In this document: positions 18,175 to 27,300 of the stretch, in pieces
Layout of the letters: each line of letters begins with the position of its first letter
Numbering within the stretch: the stretch's first letter is position 1
Assembly (NCBI GenBank): GCA_036496285.1
Contig: DASXLI010000077.1
Coordinates: forward strand, 5,265-69,264
Direction of reading: 5' to 3'
Length of the DNA stretch: 64,000 nucleotides
DNA from: DP-19 sp036496285
GTDB lineage: Bacteria; Desulfobacterota; Binatia; UTPRO1
Program-made: the position numbers and the translations under genes
Notes under the pieces: generated by a model
Seen by the model: only the letters and a program-made list of their open reading frames with translations
The model's database searches: none
What the model was told of the DNA's origin: nothing

Positions 18175-18203
18175 CTTATACGGCCGGCTCCGCCGACCGT
18201 CAA
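18175..18203 (-). promoter_or_regulatory. Strong sigma-70 promoter of the kdsB-pyrG operon
   Basis: TTGACG (-35, 5/6) and TATAAG (-10, 5/6) with a 17-base spacer on the minus strand. The expected start point falls in a run of four C residues (18170-18167), so initiation may involve CTP. Confidence 0.75.
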
Positions 18204-18323
18204 AGCGCCGCCGAGCCGGGCGGCGTATCTGCGTGATCCCGCTCATACGGCGGCGGCTCAGCCATCGGATCGGACGAAAGAAACCCGTTGAGCGGGCCCT
18301 CCAGGCCGGCATAGGTCTCGGCC

Positions 18324-19094
18324 GTGGGCGGCATCCTCGACGAGTTGATCCGCAAGAGCCCCGAGCTCCAGTGGGCATGCATCGTCATCATGGTGTGCCT
18401 GCCCGTCGAGATGCTCCTCGGTACCGGGCACAAGGTCTCCTGGGCGGAGCGTGCCGGCAACCTCGGGGCGATGCTCGTCAACTTCGTGGCCGGGGTCGCG
18501 CTGGTGTCGTTGGTGCTTCGCCCGTCATTCAGCGAGCGGTTGCTCGACTACCCCGACACCCCGCGCTGGGCGGTGCTCGGCAATCCCGTCCTGTACGCGG
18601 TCGTCGTGCTCTTTCTCGTCGACGGCCTCTACTACGTCTATCACCGGCTGCAGCACACGGTGCCGCTGCTGTGGCACATCCACAAGCTCCACCACACGGA
18701 TCCCGCCGTGAACATCACGACCGCGCGGCGCACCCACTTCCTCGAGCGCCCGATCCAACTGATCTTCCTGGTCGTGCCGGTCCTGTGGCTGCTCGGGGGC
18801 AACGACGACGGCTTCGTGTGGATGGCCATCCTCGGTCCGGGCTTCCTCTACTTCACCCACCTCGACGCGCGGGTGCCGCTCGGGCCGCTGACTGCGGTCG
18901 TGGTCGGACCGCAGTACCACCGCATCCATCACGCCTGCATTGCGGATACCGAGCACGCGAACTTCGCCCAGGCGTTCCCCCTCTTCGACATCCTCGGCGG
19001 CACCTACCAGCGGCCGGCGCACGGCGAGTACCCGACGACGGGAGTCGCCGGGTGCGACACCGCCGCATCGCGCTGGCGGCCGCTCCTCTGGTAG
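18324..19094 (+). CDS. Sterol desaturase/fatty acid hydroxylase superfamily membrane protein
   Basis: A 256-residue integral membrane di-iron oxygenase. The histidine clusters are HRLQH (107-111), HKLHH (120-124) and HRIHH (199-203), with a further His211 in HANF. Four to five hydrophobic stretches surround them. Members hydroxylate or desaturate lipids such as sterols, carotenoids or fatty acids; substrate is not deducible. Start is GTG without a Shine-Dalgarno site; a TTGAGC box and a CATAGG-like hexamer precede it. The divergent neighbour is kdsB, so a link to lipid modification of the envelope is possible but unproven. Confidence 0.88.
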   Translation: MGGILDELIRKSPELQWACIVIMVCLPVEMLLGTGHKVSWAERAGNLGAMLVNFVAGVALVSLVLRPSFSERLLDYPDTPRWAVLGNPVLYAVVVLFLVDGLYYVYHRLQHTVPLLWHIHKLHHTDPAVNITTARRTHFLERPIQLIFLVVPVLWLLGGNDDGFVWMAILGPGFLYFTHLDARVPLGPLTAVVVGPQYHRIHHACIADTEHANFAQAFPLFDILGGTYQRPAHGEYPTTGVAGCDTAASRWRPLLW

Positions 19095-19171
19095 CGGGGC
19101 GTCCCGGTCCCCGACGTGCAATCTCCCCGCGCGTTGGTTAAACGGAACGTCATTCCGGAGGAGGAGCCGAC

Positions 19172-20560
19172 ATGCCCGACAATGCGACGCGGAGCGAGCG
19201 CGACTCGATGGGGGAGATGCAGGTGCCGAAGGACGCCTTGTACGGCGCCTCCACGCAGCGCGCGGTCGAGAACTTCCCGATCAGCGGCTACCGCTTTCCG
19301 CGCCGCTTCATCCACGCTCTCGGCTTGATCAAGGGCGCCGCGGCGCGCGCCAATCAGGAGCTCGGCCTCCTGCCACCGGAGATCGCCGGCGCCATCCAGG
19401 CTGCGGCCGACGAGGTCGTGCAGGGCACGCGCGACGCGGAGTTCGTGCTCGACGTCTTCCAGACCGGCTCGGGCACGTCGACCAACATGAACGCGAACGA
19501 GGTCATCGCGACGCTCGCATCGGCGCGCCTCAAGGCCAAGGTCCACCCGAACGACCACGTCAACATGAGCCAGTCGTCGAACGACGTGATTCCGACCGCG
19601 ATGCACGTCGCCGCGCGCGCGGCGGTGGAAGAAGATCTGGTGCCGGCGCTCGGCACCCTGCACGCCGCGCTGGCACGCAAGGCGGGCGAGTTCGATCCGG
19701 TCGTGAAGATCGGACGCACGCACCTGCAGGACGCGACGCCGATCCGGCTCGGGCAGGAGTTCGGCGGCTACGCGCGCCAGGTCGAGCTTGCGCTCGCGCG
19801 GGCGCGCGAGGCCGCGCGCGGACTCGAGGAGCTGGCGCTCGGCGGCACCGCGGTCGGCACCGGCATCAACGCGCACCCGAAGTTCGCGCCACGCGTCGCG
19901 GCGATCCTCGCGGAACGCACCGGCCTCCCCTTCCGCGAGGCCGAGAACCACTTCGAGGCGCAGGGCGCGAAGGACGCGGTCGTGCAGCTCTCCGGCACGC
20001 TGAAGACCGCCGCCGTGGGCCTCATGAAGATCGCCAACGATCTTCGCTGGCTCGGCTCGGGGCCACGCTGCGGCTTCGGCGAGATCAACCTTCCCGCCAC
20101 TCAGCCCGGCTCGTCGATCATGCCGGGCAAGGTGAACCCGGTGATGGCGGAGGCCGTGCTGCAGATGGCCGCGTTCGTCATCGGCGCCGACGCGACCGTT
20201 ACGATCTGCGGCCAGGCGGGCAACTTCGAGCTGAACGTGATGATGCCGGTGATGGCGCTCCAGGTCCTGGAGAGCATCCGCATCATGGCGAACGCGGTGC
20301 GCGTCTTCAGCGACCGCTGCGTCGCGGGCATCACCGCCAACGCCGAGCGCTGCAGCTCGCAGATCGAGCAGAGCCTCGCGATGTGCACCGCGCTCGCGCC
20401 GGTGATCGGCTACGACGCCGCGGCGGCGATCGCCAAGGAGTCGTTCGCCACGGGGAAGACGGTACGGGAGATCGCGCGGGCGAAGAAGGTCCTGCCGGAC
20501 GACGCGCTGACCCGCATCCTCGATCCGCTGCGCCAGACGGAGCCCGGCATCCCCGAGTGA
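19172..20560 (+). CDS. fumC: Fumarate hydratase class II
   Basis: A 462-residue homotetrameric, iron-independent fumarase catalysing fumarate to malate in the TCA cycle. It has GTSTNMNANEV near residue 107, SQSSNDVIPTAMH near 131, and the superfamily signature GSSIMPGKVNP near 312-322 with the catalytic Ser. The start has a strong GGAGGAGGAG site. The family also contains aspartase and argininosuccinate lyase, but the motifs and length match FumC best. It stands alone and converges with the next gene after 33 bases. Confidence 0.97.
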   Translation: MPDNATRSERDSMGEMQVPKDALYGASTQRAVENFPISGYRFPRRFIHALGLIKGAAARANQELGLLPPEIAGAIQAAADEVVQGTRDAEFVLDVFQTGSGTSTNMNANEVIATLASARLKAKVHPNDHVNMSQSSNDVIPTAMHVAARAAVEEDLVPALGTLHAALARKAGEFDPVVKIGRTHLQDATPIRLGQEFGGYARQVELALARAREAARGLEELALGGTAVGTGINAHPKFAPRVAAILAERTGLPFREAENHFEAQGAKDAVVQLSGTLKTAAVGLMKIANDLRWLGSGPRCGFGEINLPATQPGSSIMPGKVNPVMAEAVLQMAAFVIGADATVTICGQAGNFELNVMMPVMALQVLESIRIMANAVRVFSDRCVAGITANAERCSSQIEQSLAMCTALAPVIGYDAAAAIAKESFATGKTVREIARAKKVLPDDALTRILDPLRQTEPGIPE

Positions 20561-20593
20561 GTGCCGCTGAGCCGCGCGGCGTGCGCGCGTCGC

Positions 20594-23062
20594 TCAGCGT
20601 TTGGCGGTGTAGACGGCCGCGAGCCGGCGCATGAACGCCTGCGTCTCCTCGTCGGAGCCGAGCCGCGGATCGACGTAGCGCGCGGGATCGTCGCGGGTGA
20701 TCGTCGCGCGCGGCCCCGCGCTCTCGCTCACGAAGTCGCGCAGCCCGCGGAACTCGACGTAGCCGTTGTCGTCCGTGTTGCTCGGCACGCCGACGGCGTA
20801 GGCGCGCAGCGTCTCCGGACCCGCCACGAGCGACCCGAGCACGCTCTCCGGGTCGGCGACGCCGAGCTTCCCGAGGTCGCGTTCCACCGCCGCGATGTGG
20901 AAGCCGGCCACGACGTTCGCCGCGGAGAGGCGTCCCGGATCCGCGAGGCCGACGAGCAGCGAGTCGACGTTCTTGCTCTCGAAGAGGAACGCGTTCGCGA
21001 ACACCTCGCTCCAGGCGCGGATGATGGAGCGCCGCCCGGCCTCGCTCTCGGCGGTGAACCAGGCCACGGCCAGGCCGCCCGGCGCGAGATGCGCGCGTAC
21101 GTCGGCGAAGTACTCGCGGGTGAAGAGCCCGCCCGCCCCCGACACCCAGGGATACGACGGCTGCGACACGATGACGTCGTAGCGCTCGTCGTCGTGGCGC
21201 AGGTGGTTGCGGCCGTCGCCGAGGATCATGTGGACGCGCGGGTCGGCGAGCGGAGCGCCGACGAACTCGGCGAAGTACTCGCGCGCGACGTCGATCACCT
21301 CGCGCGAGATCTCGACGCAGTCGACGTGCTCGACCGGATGCGCGAGCACGCTCGCCAGGGTCGTCCCGCTGCCGAGCCCGACGACCAAGGCGCTCCGCGC
21401 CGGGCCGTGCAGCAGCATGGCGAGATGGCCGAGGTAGTTCGGCAGCGACGACCCGCTCGTCGCCTCGCGGATACCGCCGACCTGCATGGTGCGCTGGCCG
21501 CCGATCTGCTTGACGGCGACGATGGCGCTCGCGCCCTCCCGGTAGTCGATCAGGGTGCCGAGATCCTGGGCGTGGAAGTACGGGCCGCTCGTGATCCGCT
21601 GCGCGCTCCACCCCGGCGCGCGCTGCGCGAGGAGCGCGGTCGTGCCGACGAGGGCGAGCGCGGCGAGCGCGGGCAGCGGCCTGCCCCGCCGTAGCGCCGG
21701 CACGAGGTAGCCGACCGCGATGGCGCTCGTCAGCAGCGCCGAGAGGACGATGGCGCCGCGCATGCCGATCGTCGGCACCAGGACGAAGCCCGCGACGAAC
21801 GACCCGACGATGTTGCCGATCGAGTTGGCGGCGTATCCCGCGCCGACGGCGCGTCCCGAGGAGCGCACCGACCGTCGCAGGAGCGCCGCGACGAGCGGAA
21901 ACACGCCGCCCATGGCGATCGTCGGGAGCGCGATCGTCGCGCCGACGAGGAGGGTCTCCGCCCAGAGCACCGCGCCGAAGCCGCGCCCGCCCGGCACGTG
22001 CAGCAGGCGGCCGACCCGATCGGGGAGATCGCCCAGGTACGCGAGCGAGCCGAGCGTCCAGAGGGCGATGACCGCGTGCAACGCGACGATCGCCTCGACG
22101 GGCCGGCGGCGCAGCAACGCGAGCCGCGGAACGACGAAGCTCCCCGCGGCCAGGCCCGCGATGTAGGTGACGAGCGTGATCGTGAAGCCCTGCGTCGTCG
22201 ACCCGATGGAGAGCGTGACGAGCCGCGCCCACCCGACCTCGAGCGCGAGGTTCGCGAAGCCGAAGAGCGCGTAGAGGATGGTGAGCGCACGCAGGGAGGG
22301 CGTCGGCCACGCGGCGGTGGCGTCCTCGCCGCCGACGGTGACGTCGTCCGCTGCGGCGTCCAGCGTGCCATCCTGGCACGCCGGGCCTGCGTCGTCCGGC
22401 GCGGCGCCGGCCGCTGCCCGGCGCCGCCCGAGCCACAGCGCGGCGGCCGCCGCCGTCGCGTTCAGCGCCGCCGCGACGAGTCCCGCTCGAAAAGACCCGA
22501 GCGCCGGCAGCAGGACGAAGCCCGCGCCGGCAGCGCCGAGCGCGCCACCGATGCTGTTCAGCGCGTACAACGTGCCGGCACCGGCCGCGATGTCGCGCCG
22601 AGCGCGCAGAACGATCTGGGTGACGATCGGCAAGGTCGCGCCCATGAAGACCGTCGGCAGGAGCACCACCACGCCGCACAGCAGGAATTGCGCCAGGCTG
22701 TAGGCGGCGAACGCTCCGCCGATCTCGCGGTAGAGCACCCCGACCAGCGGCGAGAGCGCGTGCGTGAGAAGCGGGAGGAGCAGCGCGAGCACGGCGATCG
22801 CCAGCTCGAGCGCCGCGTAGAGCCCGAGGCTCGCCCCGTAGCGCTCCGTCCACCGTCCGCCGAGCGCCGCGCCGAGCGTCAGGCCGCCGAGAAACGCCGT
22901 GAGGATCGCCGCGAGCGCGTAGACCGTGTGCCCCATGACGAGCGAGATCTCGCGCAGCCAGAGCACCTCGTAGATGAGCGCGGCAGCGCCGGACGCGCAG
23001 AGACACGCGCCGAGTACCGCGAACTGCGATCGTCGGCGGTCCACGTGCGCCGTACATCGCAC
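20594..23062 (-). CDS. Multi-pass membrane protein fused to spermidine synthase-like domain
   Basis: An 822-residue fusion. Residues 1 to about 510 hold twelve or more hydrophobic helices in two halves, each starting with a similar block (LIYEVLWLREISL and LALEVGWARLVTL). Residues about 540-760 form a Rossmann domain with ALVVGLGSGTTLA, VEISREVIDVA and VIVSQPSYPWVSGAGGLFT, as in polyamine aminopropyltransferases. Such fusions are often annotated as fused MFS/spermidine synthase, but the usual Asp of the active site is not evident and the substrate is unknown. The protein may act on a membrane-transported metabolite. Confidence 0.85.
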   Translation of the reverse strand: MRCTAHVDRRRSQFAVLGACLCASGAAALIYEVLWLREISLVMGHTVYALAAILTAFLGGLTLGAALGGRWTERYGASLGLYAALELAIAVLALLLPLLTHALSPLVGVLYREIGGAFAAYSLAQFLLCGVVVLLPTVFMGATLPIVTQIVLRARRDIAAGAGTLYALNSIGGALGAAGAGFVLLPALGSFRAGLVAAALNATAAAAALWLGRRRAAAGAAPDDAGPACQDGTLDAAADDVTVGGEDATAAWPTPSLRALTILYALFGFANLALEVGWARLVTLSIGSTTQGFTITLVTYIAGLAAGSFVVPRLALLRRRPVEAIVALHAVIALWTLGSLAYLGDLPDRVGRLLHVPGGRGFGAVLWAETLLVGATIALPTIAMGGVFPLVAALLRRSVRSSGRAVGAGYAANSIGNIVGSFVAGFVLVPTIGMRGAIVLSALLTSAIAVGYLVPALRRGRPLPALAALALVGTTALLAQRAPGWSAQRITSGPYFHAQDLGTLIDYREGASAIVAVKQIGGQRTMQVGGIREATSGSSLPNYLGHLAMLLHGPARSALVVGLGSGTTLASVLAHPVEHVDCVEISREVIDVAREYFAEFVGAPLADPRVHMILGDGRNHLRHDDERYDVIVSQPSYPWVSGAGGLFTREYFADVRAHLAPGGLAVAWFTAESEAGRRSIIRAWSEVFANAFLFESKNVDSLLVGLADPGRLSAANVVAGFHIAAVERDLGKLGVADPESVLGSLVAGPETLRAYAVGVPSNTDDNGYVEFRGLRDFVSESAGPRATITRDDPARYVDPRLGSDEETQAFMRRLAAVYTAKR

Positions 23063-23119
23063 ACGCGCGACGCACGATCCATCGACGACGCCGGCACAGC
23101 GCCGGTCAAACAGCGCCGG

Positions 23120-24367
23120 CTACGCTCCGGCTTCGGGACCCGCGGCGGTCGCCTTGTGGCGCCGCCCGCCGCGACGGCGCCCGCCGCGACGGCGCGGACG
23201 GCGCTTGCCGCCCGCGGAGCTCTCCGCCGCGCCGTCCGCATCGGCCGCGTGCTCCGCGCCGTTGCCCGCGGGCTCGATCGCCACGCCCTCGTCGGCCGGC
23301 AGCGCCTGCGCGCTCTCGGGGGCCTCGCCGCCGAGACGCACGCGGCCGTTCGGCAGGAGCTCGACGCCCTTGATGCGGCGGAGCCGCGTCACGAGCCGCG
23401 GCGAGCCCGGCGGGCGCTGGAACCCTTCCGCCTTGAGCGCGACGGTGAGGGCGTCCAGGCTCACGCCGCGCACCGGATCCGCCGCGGTGAGCCGCCCGAT
23501 GGCGGCGCGGATCTGATCGAGCGAGGCGGAATGCCGCTCCTCCTCGGCGCTCGGCGACGCGGCCCGGGCGGCGTGCGCGGCATGCGCCGGCGCGTGCGCC
23601 GCGTGCTGGCGGCTCTGGCTTGCGCTCGCGCTGGGGCCCTCGCCGCGCCGGCGGCGGCGCCGGCGCCGCCCGCCGGCATGGCCTTCCTCGGCGCCACGCT
23701 CGACCGCCGCGGCGGCGCCGGACGAGCGATAGGTGATGCGGCGGTAGGCGACGCCGAGCCGTGCCGCGGCGTCGCCGACGGCGTCGAAGGCGCGATCGTC
23801 GGAGAGGATGCAGATCGAGTCGCCAGGCGCCGCCCGGCCGAGCCACATGCCCGCCGTGACCGCGATCCAGAGATCGCTCCAGTCGGGGACGCGCGGCGCC
23901 GGCGCGCTGTGCAGCAGATGCGCGCCGCGCTGCGCGAGCATACGCCCGAGGTGCTGGCCCACCACCCGCCAGTTGCCGACCGCGGTGAGATCGGTCGTGT
24001 TGCGATCAAGCCGGAGATCCTCGAGGACGCGTGTGAGGTCGGCCTCGCTGCTCGTGTTCTCGACGTCGATGAAGACGGCGTGGCGCGGCCCGCTGCGCAC
24101 CATCGACGCGGGCTTCTGCGGCAGGAACTCGAGGAAGTCGGGCGCGACCGGAAGCCCGACCGGCTCGGCCGCGCTGATGACGGCCTTGCTGGCGCGCGCG
24201 CGCGGCGTCGGCTTGACCGCACGACGCTTGGCGGCGCGCGGGGCGCGGGGCGCGGACGGCGTCGCTGCGCCGCTCTTCGAGTCCTTCGTGCTCTTCTTGC
24301 TGCGTGGAGACGCCAAAGTGTTCCGCTTATGCCCCGGTTCGGGTCGATAGTCGAGCACAGATCGCAT
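23120..24367 (-). CDS. NYN-domain putative RNase with LOTUS-like winged helix
   Basis: A 415-residue protein. Residues 1-70 are basic and disordered. An NYN (PIN-like) nuclease domain spans about 95-215, with FIDVEN (99-104) and ILSDDRAFDAVGDAAARLG (187-205). An Arg-rich stretch (234-241) leads to a segment at about 282-346 whose pattern (VSLDALTVALKAEGF, then RLVTRLRRIKGVELLPNGRVRL) resembles an OST-HTH/LOTUS winged helix. The tail is Arg/Gly-rich. The combination suggests an RNA-binding endoribonuclease. The LOTUS call is an inference from spacing. The gene follows tamB by 18 bases. Confidence 0.75.
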   Translation of the reverse strand: MRSVLDYRPEPGHKRNTLASPRSKKSTKDSKSGAATPSAPRAPRAAKRRAVKPTPRARASKAVISAAEPVGLPVAPDFLEFLPQKPASMVRSGPRHAVFIDVENTSSEADLTRVLEDLRLDRNTTDLTAVGNWRVVGQHLGRMLAQRGAHLLHSAPAPRVPDWSDLWIAVTAGMWLGRAAPGDSICILSDDRAFDAVGDAAARLGVAYRRITYRSSGAAAAVERGAEEGHAGGRRRRRRRRGEGPSASASQSRQHAAHAPAHAAHAARAASPSAEEERHSASLDQIRAAIGRLTAADPVRGVSLDALTVALKAEGFQRPPGSPRLVTRLRRIKGVELLPNGRVRLGGEAPESAQALPADEGVAIEPAGNGAEHAADADGAAESSAGGKRRPRRRGGRRRGGRRHKATAAGPEAGA

Positions 24368-24385
24368 GCGATCGTGCCCGCGCGC

Positions 24386-27300
24386 TCAGTAGCGGTTCTT
24401 CCAGAAGACGTCGAGGCCGCTGTCCCCGAGCGTATCCGCCGAGGTCTCGACGCTCCAGTGCGGCGTGACGGTGTACTCGACGCGGATCTCCTCCACACCC
24501 TGCTTCGCGAAGCGGTGAGCGAGGCTCACGAACACGTCGGGCGCGACGTATTTACCGAGCGTCAGCGAGCTCGTCTGCGCCGCGCCGTTCCCGGTCTCGA
24601 ACTGGAGCGTGTCGAGGCCGAGCGTGTCCGAGACCGACTCGCGCAGGCCCGAGGCGACGTAGCTGCTCGCGACGCCGATCGCCTGCTCGCGCAGGCCCGA
24701 GGACTCGCCGCTGTTCAACTGGCTCGCCGGCTTGCCGAAGAGCAGCACCGCGAGGATGTCGGCCTGGTCGAGCGAGGGCTCGCTCTCCAGCGTGAGGGTC
24801 GGCTTGGAAAGCGCGCCGCCGATCTTCACCCGCACGGTGTAGTCGCCGGAGGTGCGCGAGGCGGCGAGCTCGAGCAGCGGGTCGAAGTCCTGGCCGGTGA
24901 AGGTGACCCGGCCGTTCTCGATCGTGAACGTCTTCCCCTCGAAGGCGTACCAGCCGCGGACGGTGTCGATCTCGCCGGCGAGCGCGAGCGCCTGCGCCGG
25001 CTTCTTCCACGCCGTCATCCAGCCGCGCAGCTCGATCTCGGTGTCGGAGCGGCGGATCCAGGCGTTGTTCGGGACGTCCACCTGCACCGTGATCGCGGCG
25101 CGCTCGTAGAGGCCGAGGTTGGGGGCGGACGCCCGCACGCTCTCCTCCGGCTTCGCCGCCGGCGGCGGGGGCGGCACGCCCGGCCCGATCAGCGTGATCG
25201 TCGGGTCGGGAGGCCGCACGGAGCCCGGCAGGCTCTCCGGGACGTGCAGCACGAAACGATCGGTCGTGAGCGCCCCCTCGACGATGGGCGCCGCACTCGT
25301 TCCGCTGACCGCGATCGTGCCGCTGGTGGCGCCCTCGCCGAATTGATTGGCGAAGAGCGGGAAGCGGTCGAGCTGCACCTGCACGTCGAGGACGGCGTCG
25401 CCGCCCACGGCGCTCGCCGAGCCCTTGGCGGTGAGCGATCCGTTGCCGCTCACGATGCGCAGGCTCTCGATGCTGGCGGCGGCGCCGTCCACGCTCATGC
25501 GCACCTCGACGGGATCATAGGTGACGCCGAGCGGGATCACGCGCGCGCGCCCGCCGACGAGGGCGAGCGGCCCGTGCGCCTCGGGCGCGCGCAGCGTGCC
25601 GCCGAGCGTGAGGTCGGCCTGGAGCGTGCCGCGGATGTCTGCCACCTGCGGCAGCAGCGGTCCGACGATCGCGAGATCGACGTCCTGCGCGCGGAGCGCG
25701 CCGGCGAGCGAGCCGTCGCTCGCGTACTCGAACGGCGCGAGCGTGAGGCGAAGCGGCGACGACGCCTCCAGCGTGAGCGCACGCTCGCCCGACTGCACGA
25801 CCCGCGCCGCGATCTGCGCACGGCCGCCGCCGATCCGCGCATCGGCCGCGGCGCTCTCGTAGCGCACCCGCGTCACGATCGGCGACGCGATCTCCGCGTG
25901 CGCCTCGACCGTCGGCACCTGCGCCGTGCCGCCGAGGCGCAGCGTGCCGGAGAGGCGGCCGCTCGGCGCGTCCTTGCTGCGCGGTGCGAATGCGCCGACG
26001 TCGAGGCCACTCAGCTCGACCGTCAGGCTCTGCGCCCCGGCGGTGCCGGTCTGGCCCTCGATGCGCAGCCGGCCGTCCTTGGAGGAGCGGAGCGCGAGCT
26101 CGTGGATCGCCACCGTCTGGCCACGCTGCACCAGCACCGGTGTCCCCTCGGCGCGCCAGGTGTCGTCGCCGAGGTCGAGGCGCAGGCCGCCGAGCGTCAC
26201 CCGACGCTCGGCGGGCGCGAGCACGGCGTCGGCGACGACCTCGTGGCGATGGCGCTCGTCCTCCTGCGCCCGCACCTCGAGATGCGCCGCCGCCTTCCCC
26301 GCGACCGGTGCGCGCCACGTGCCGGTCGCGTCGACGCTCGCAAAGCGGCGGCCGGCGGCATGCACGCCGTCCGCGCGCGCGCTCACGTCGACGCGGCCGC
26401 GCGCGCCCCCGAGGCCGTCACCCGTGAGCGTGCCGCTGACCCCGGCCACCTCGACGTCACCGCGCGTGAGCTGCCGGCCGTTCACCGTCGCCCGCAGCGC
26501 CAGCGCGTCGAGGCTGCCAGCGGCGGTGCCGTCGACCGCGAGGCTGCCCGCGAGCGAGCCGGCTCCCGCGAGGCGCGCGAGCGGCGCGACGTCCGCCGCG
26601 TGGAATGCGTAGCGCAGCGATCCGCTCGACGGCAGCGCGTCGGCCTCGCGGCCGAGCGTCCCGGAGGCCTCGAGCGTCGCGCCGCGCGCATCGACGCGCA
26701 GTCGATCAATCGTCAGCGCGGCGGCGGTCGCGCGTACGTCGGCCTGGCCGCTCGTCACCTCGAGCCCGGCGAGCGCGCTCGGTCCGAGGGTGACATGGAC
26801 CTCGCCCTGCGCACGGTCGGGACGAAAGCCCATACCCGTGACCGCCACGGTGCCGGTGATCCGGGCCTGCGCCGCCGGATTGCCGAGGAGGGCCGGCAGG
26901 TCGAGCTCCGTCGCGCTCGCCTTGAGGTCATAGCGCTCGTCGGTGATGCCGACCCGGCCCTTCGCCTCGAGCGCTCCCGCCTCGAGTGCGGCATCGGCCG
27001 CGAGCTCGACCGTCTGGTCGGCGAGGTCCGCGTGCGCCCGCAGACGGGAGAGCGCGCGCTCCGCGATCTTCGAGTCGCGCAGCTCGACGGTGACGCCTGC
27101 CGCCGCGTCCGCCAGGCTCGTCCCGATGCCCTTCAGATCGATCGTCCCGGTCAGGCTCGTCGCGGGGCGCGGCGGCCCGAGGAGCCCCGCCAGGTCGAGG
27201 GCGTCGAGCCGTGCCTCGATCTCGTAGCTCGGACGCTCGCCCTCGCCGACGTTGCCGGCGAGCGCGATCGACCCGGCGCCGCTCGTGACCTTCGCGTCGA

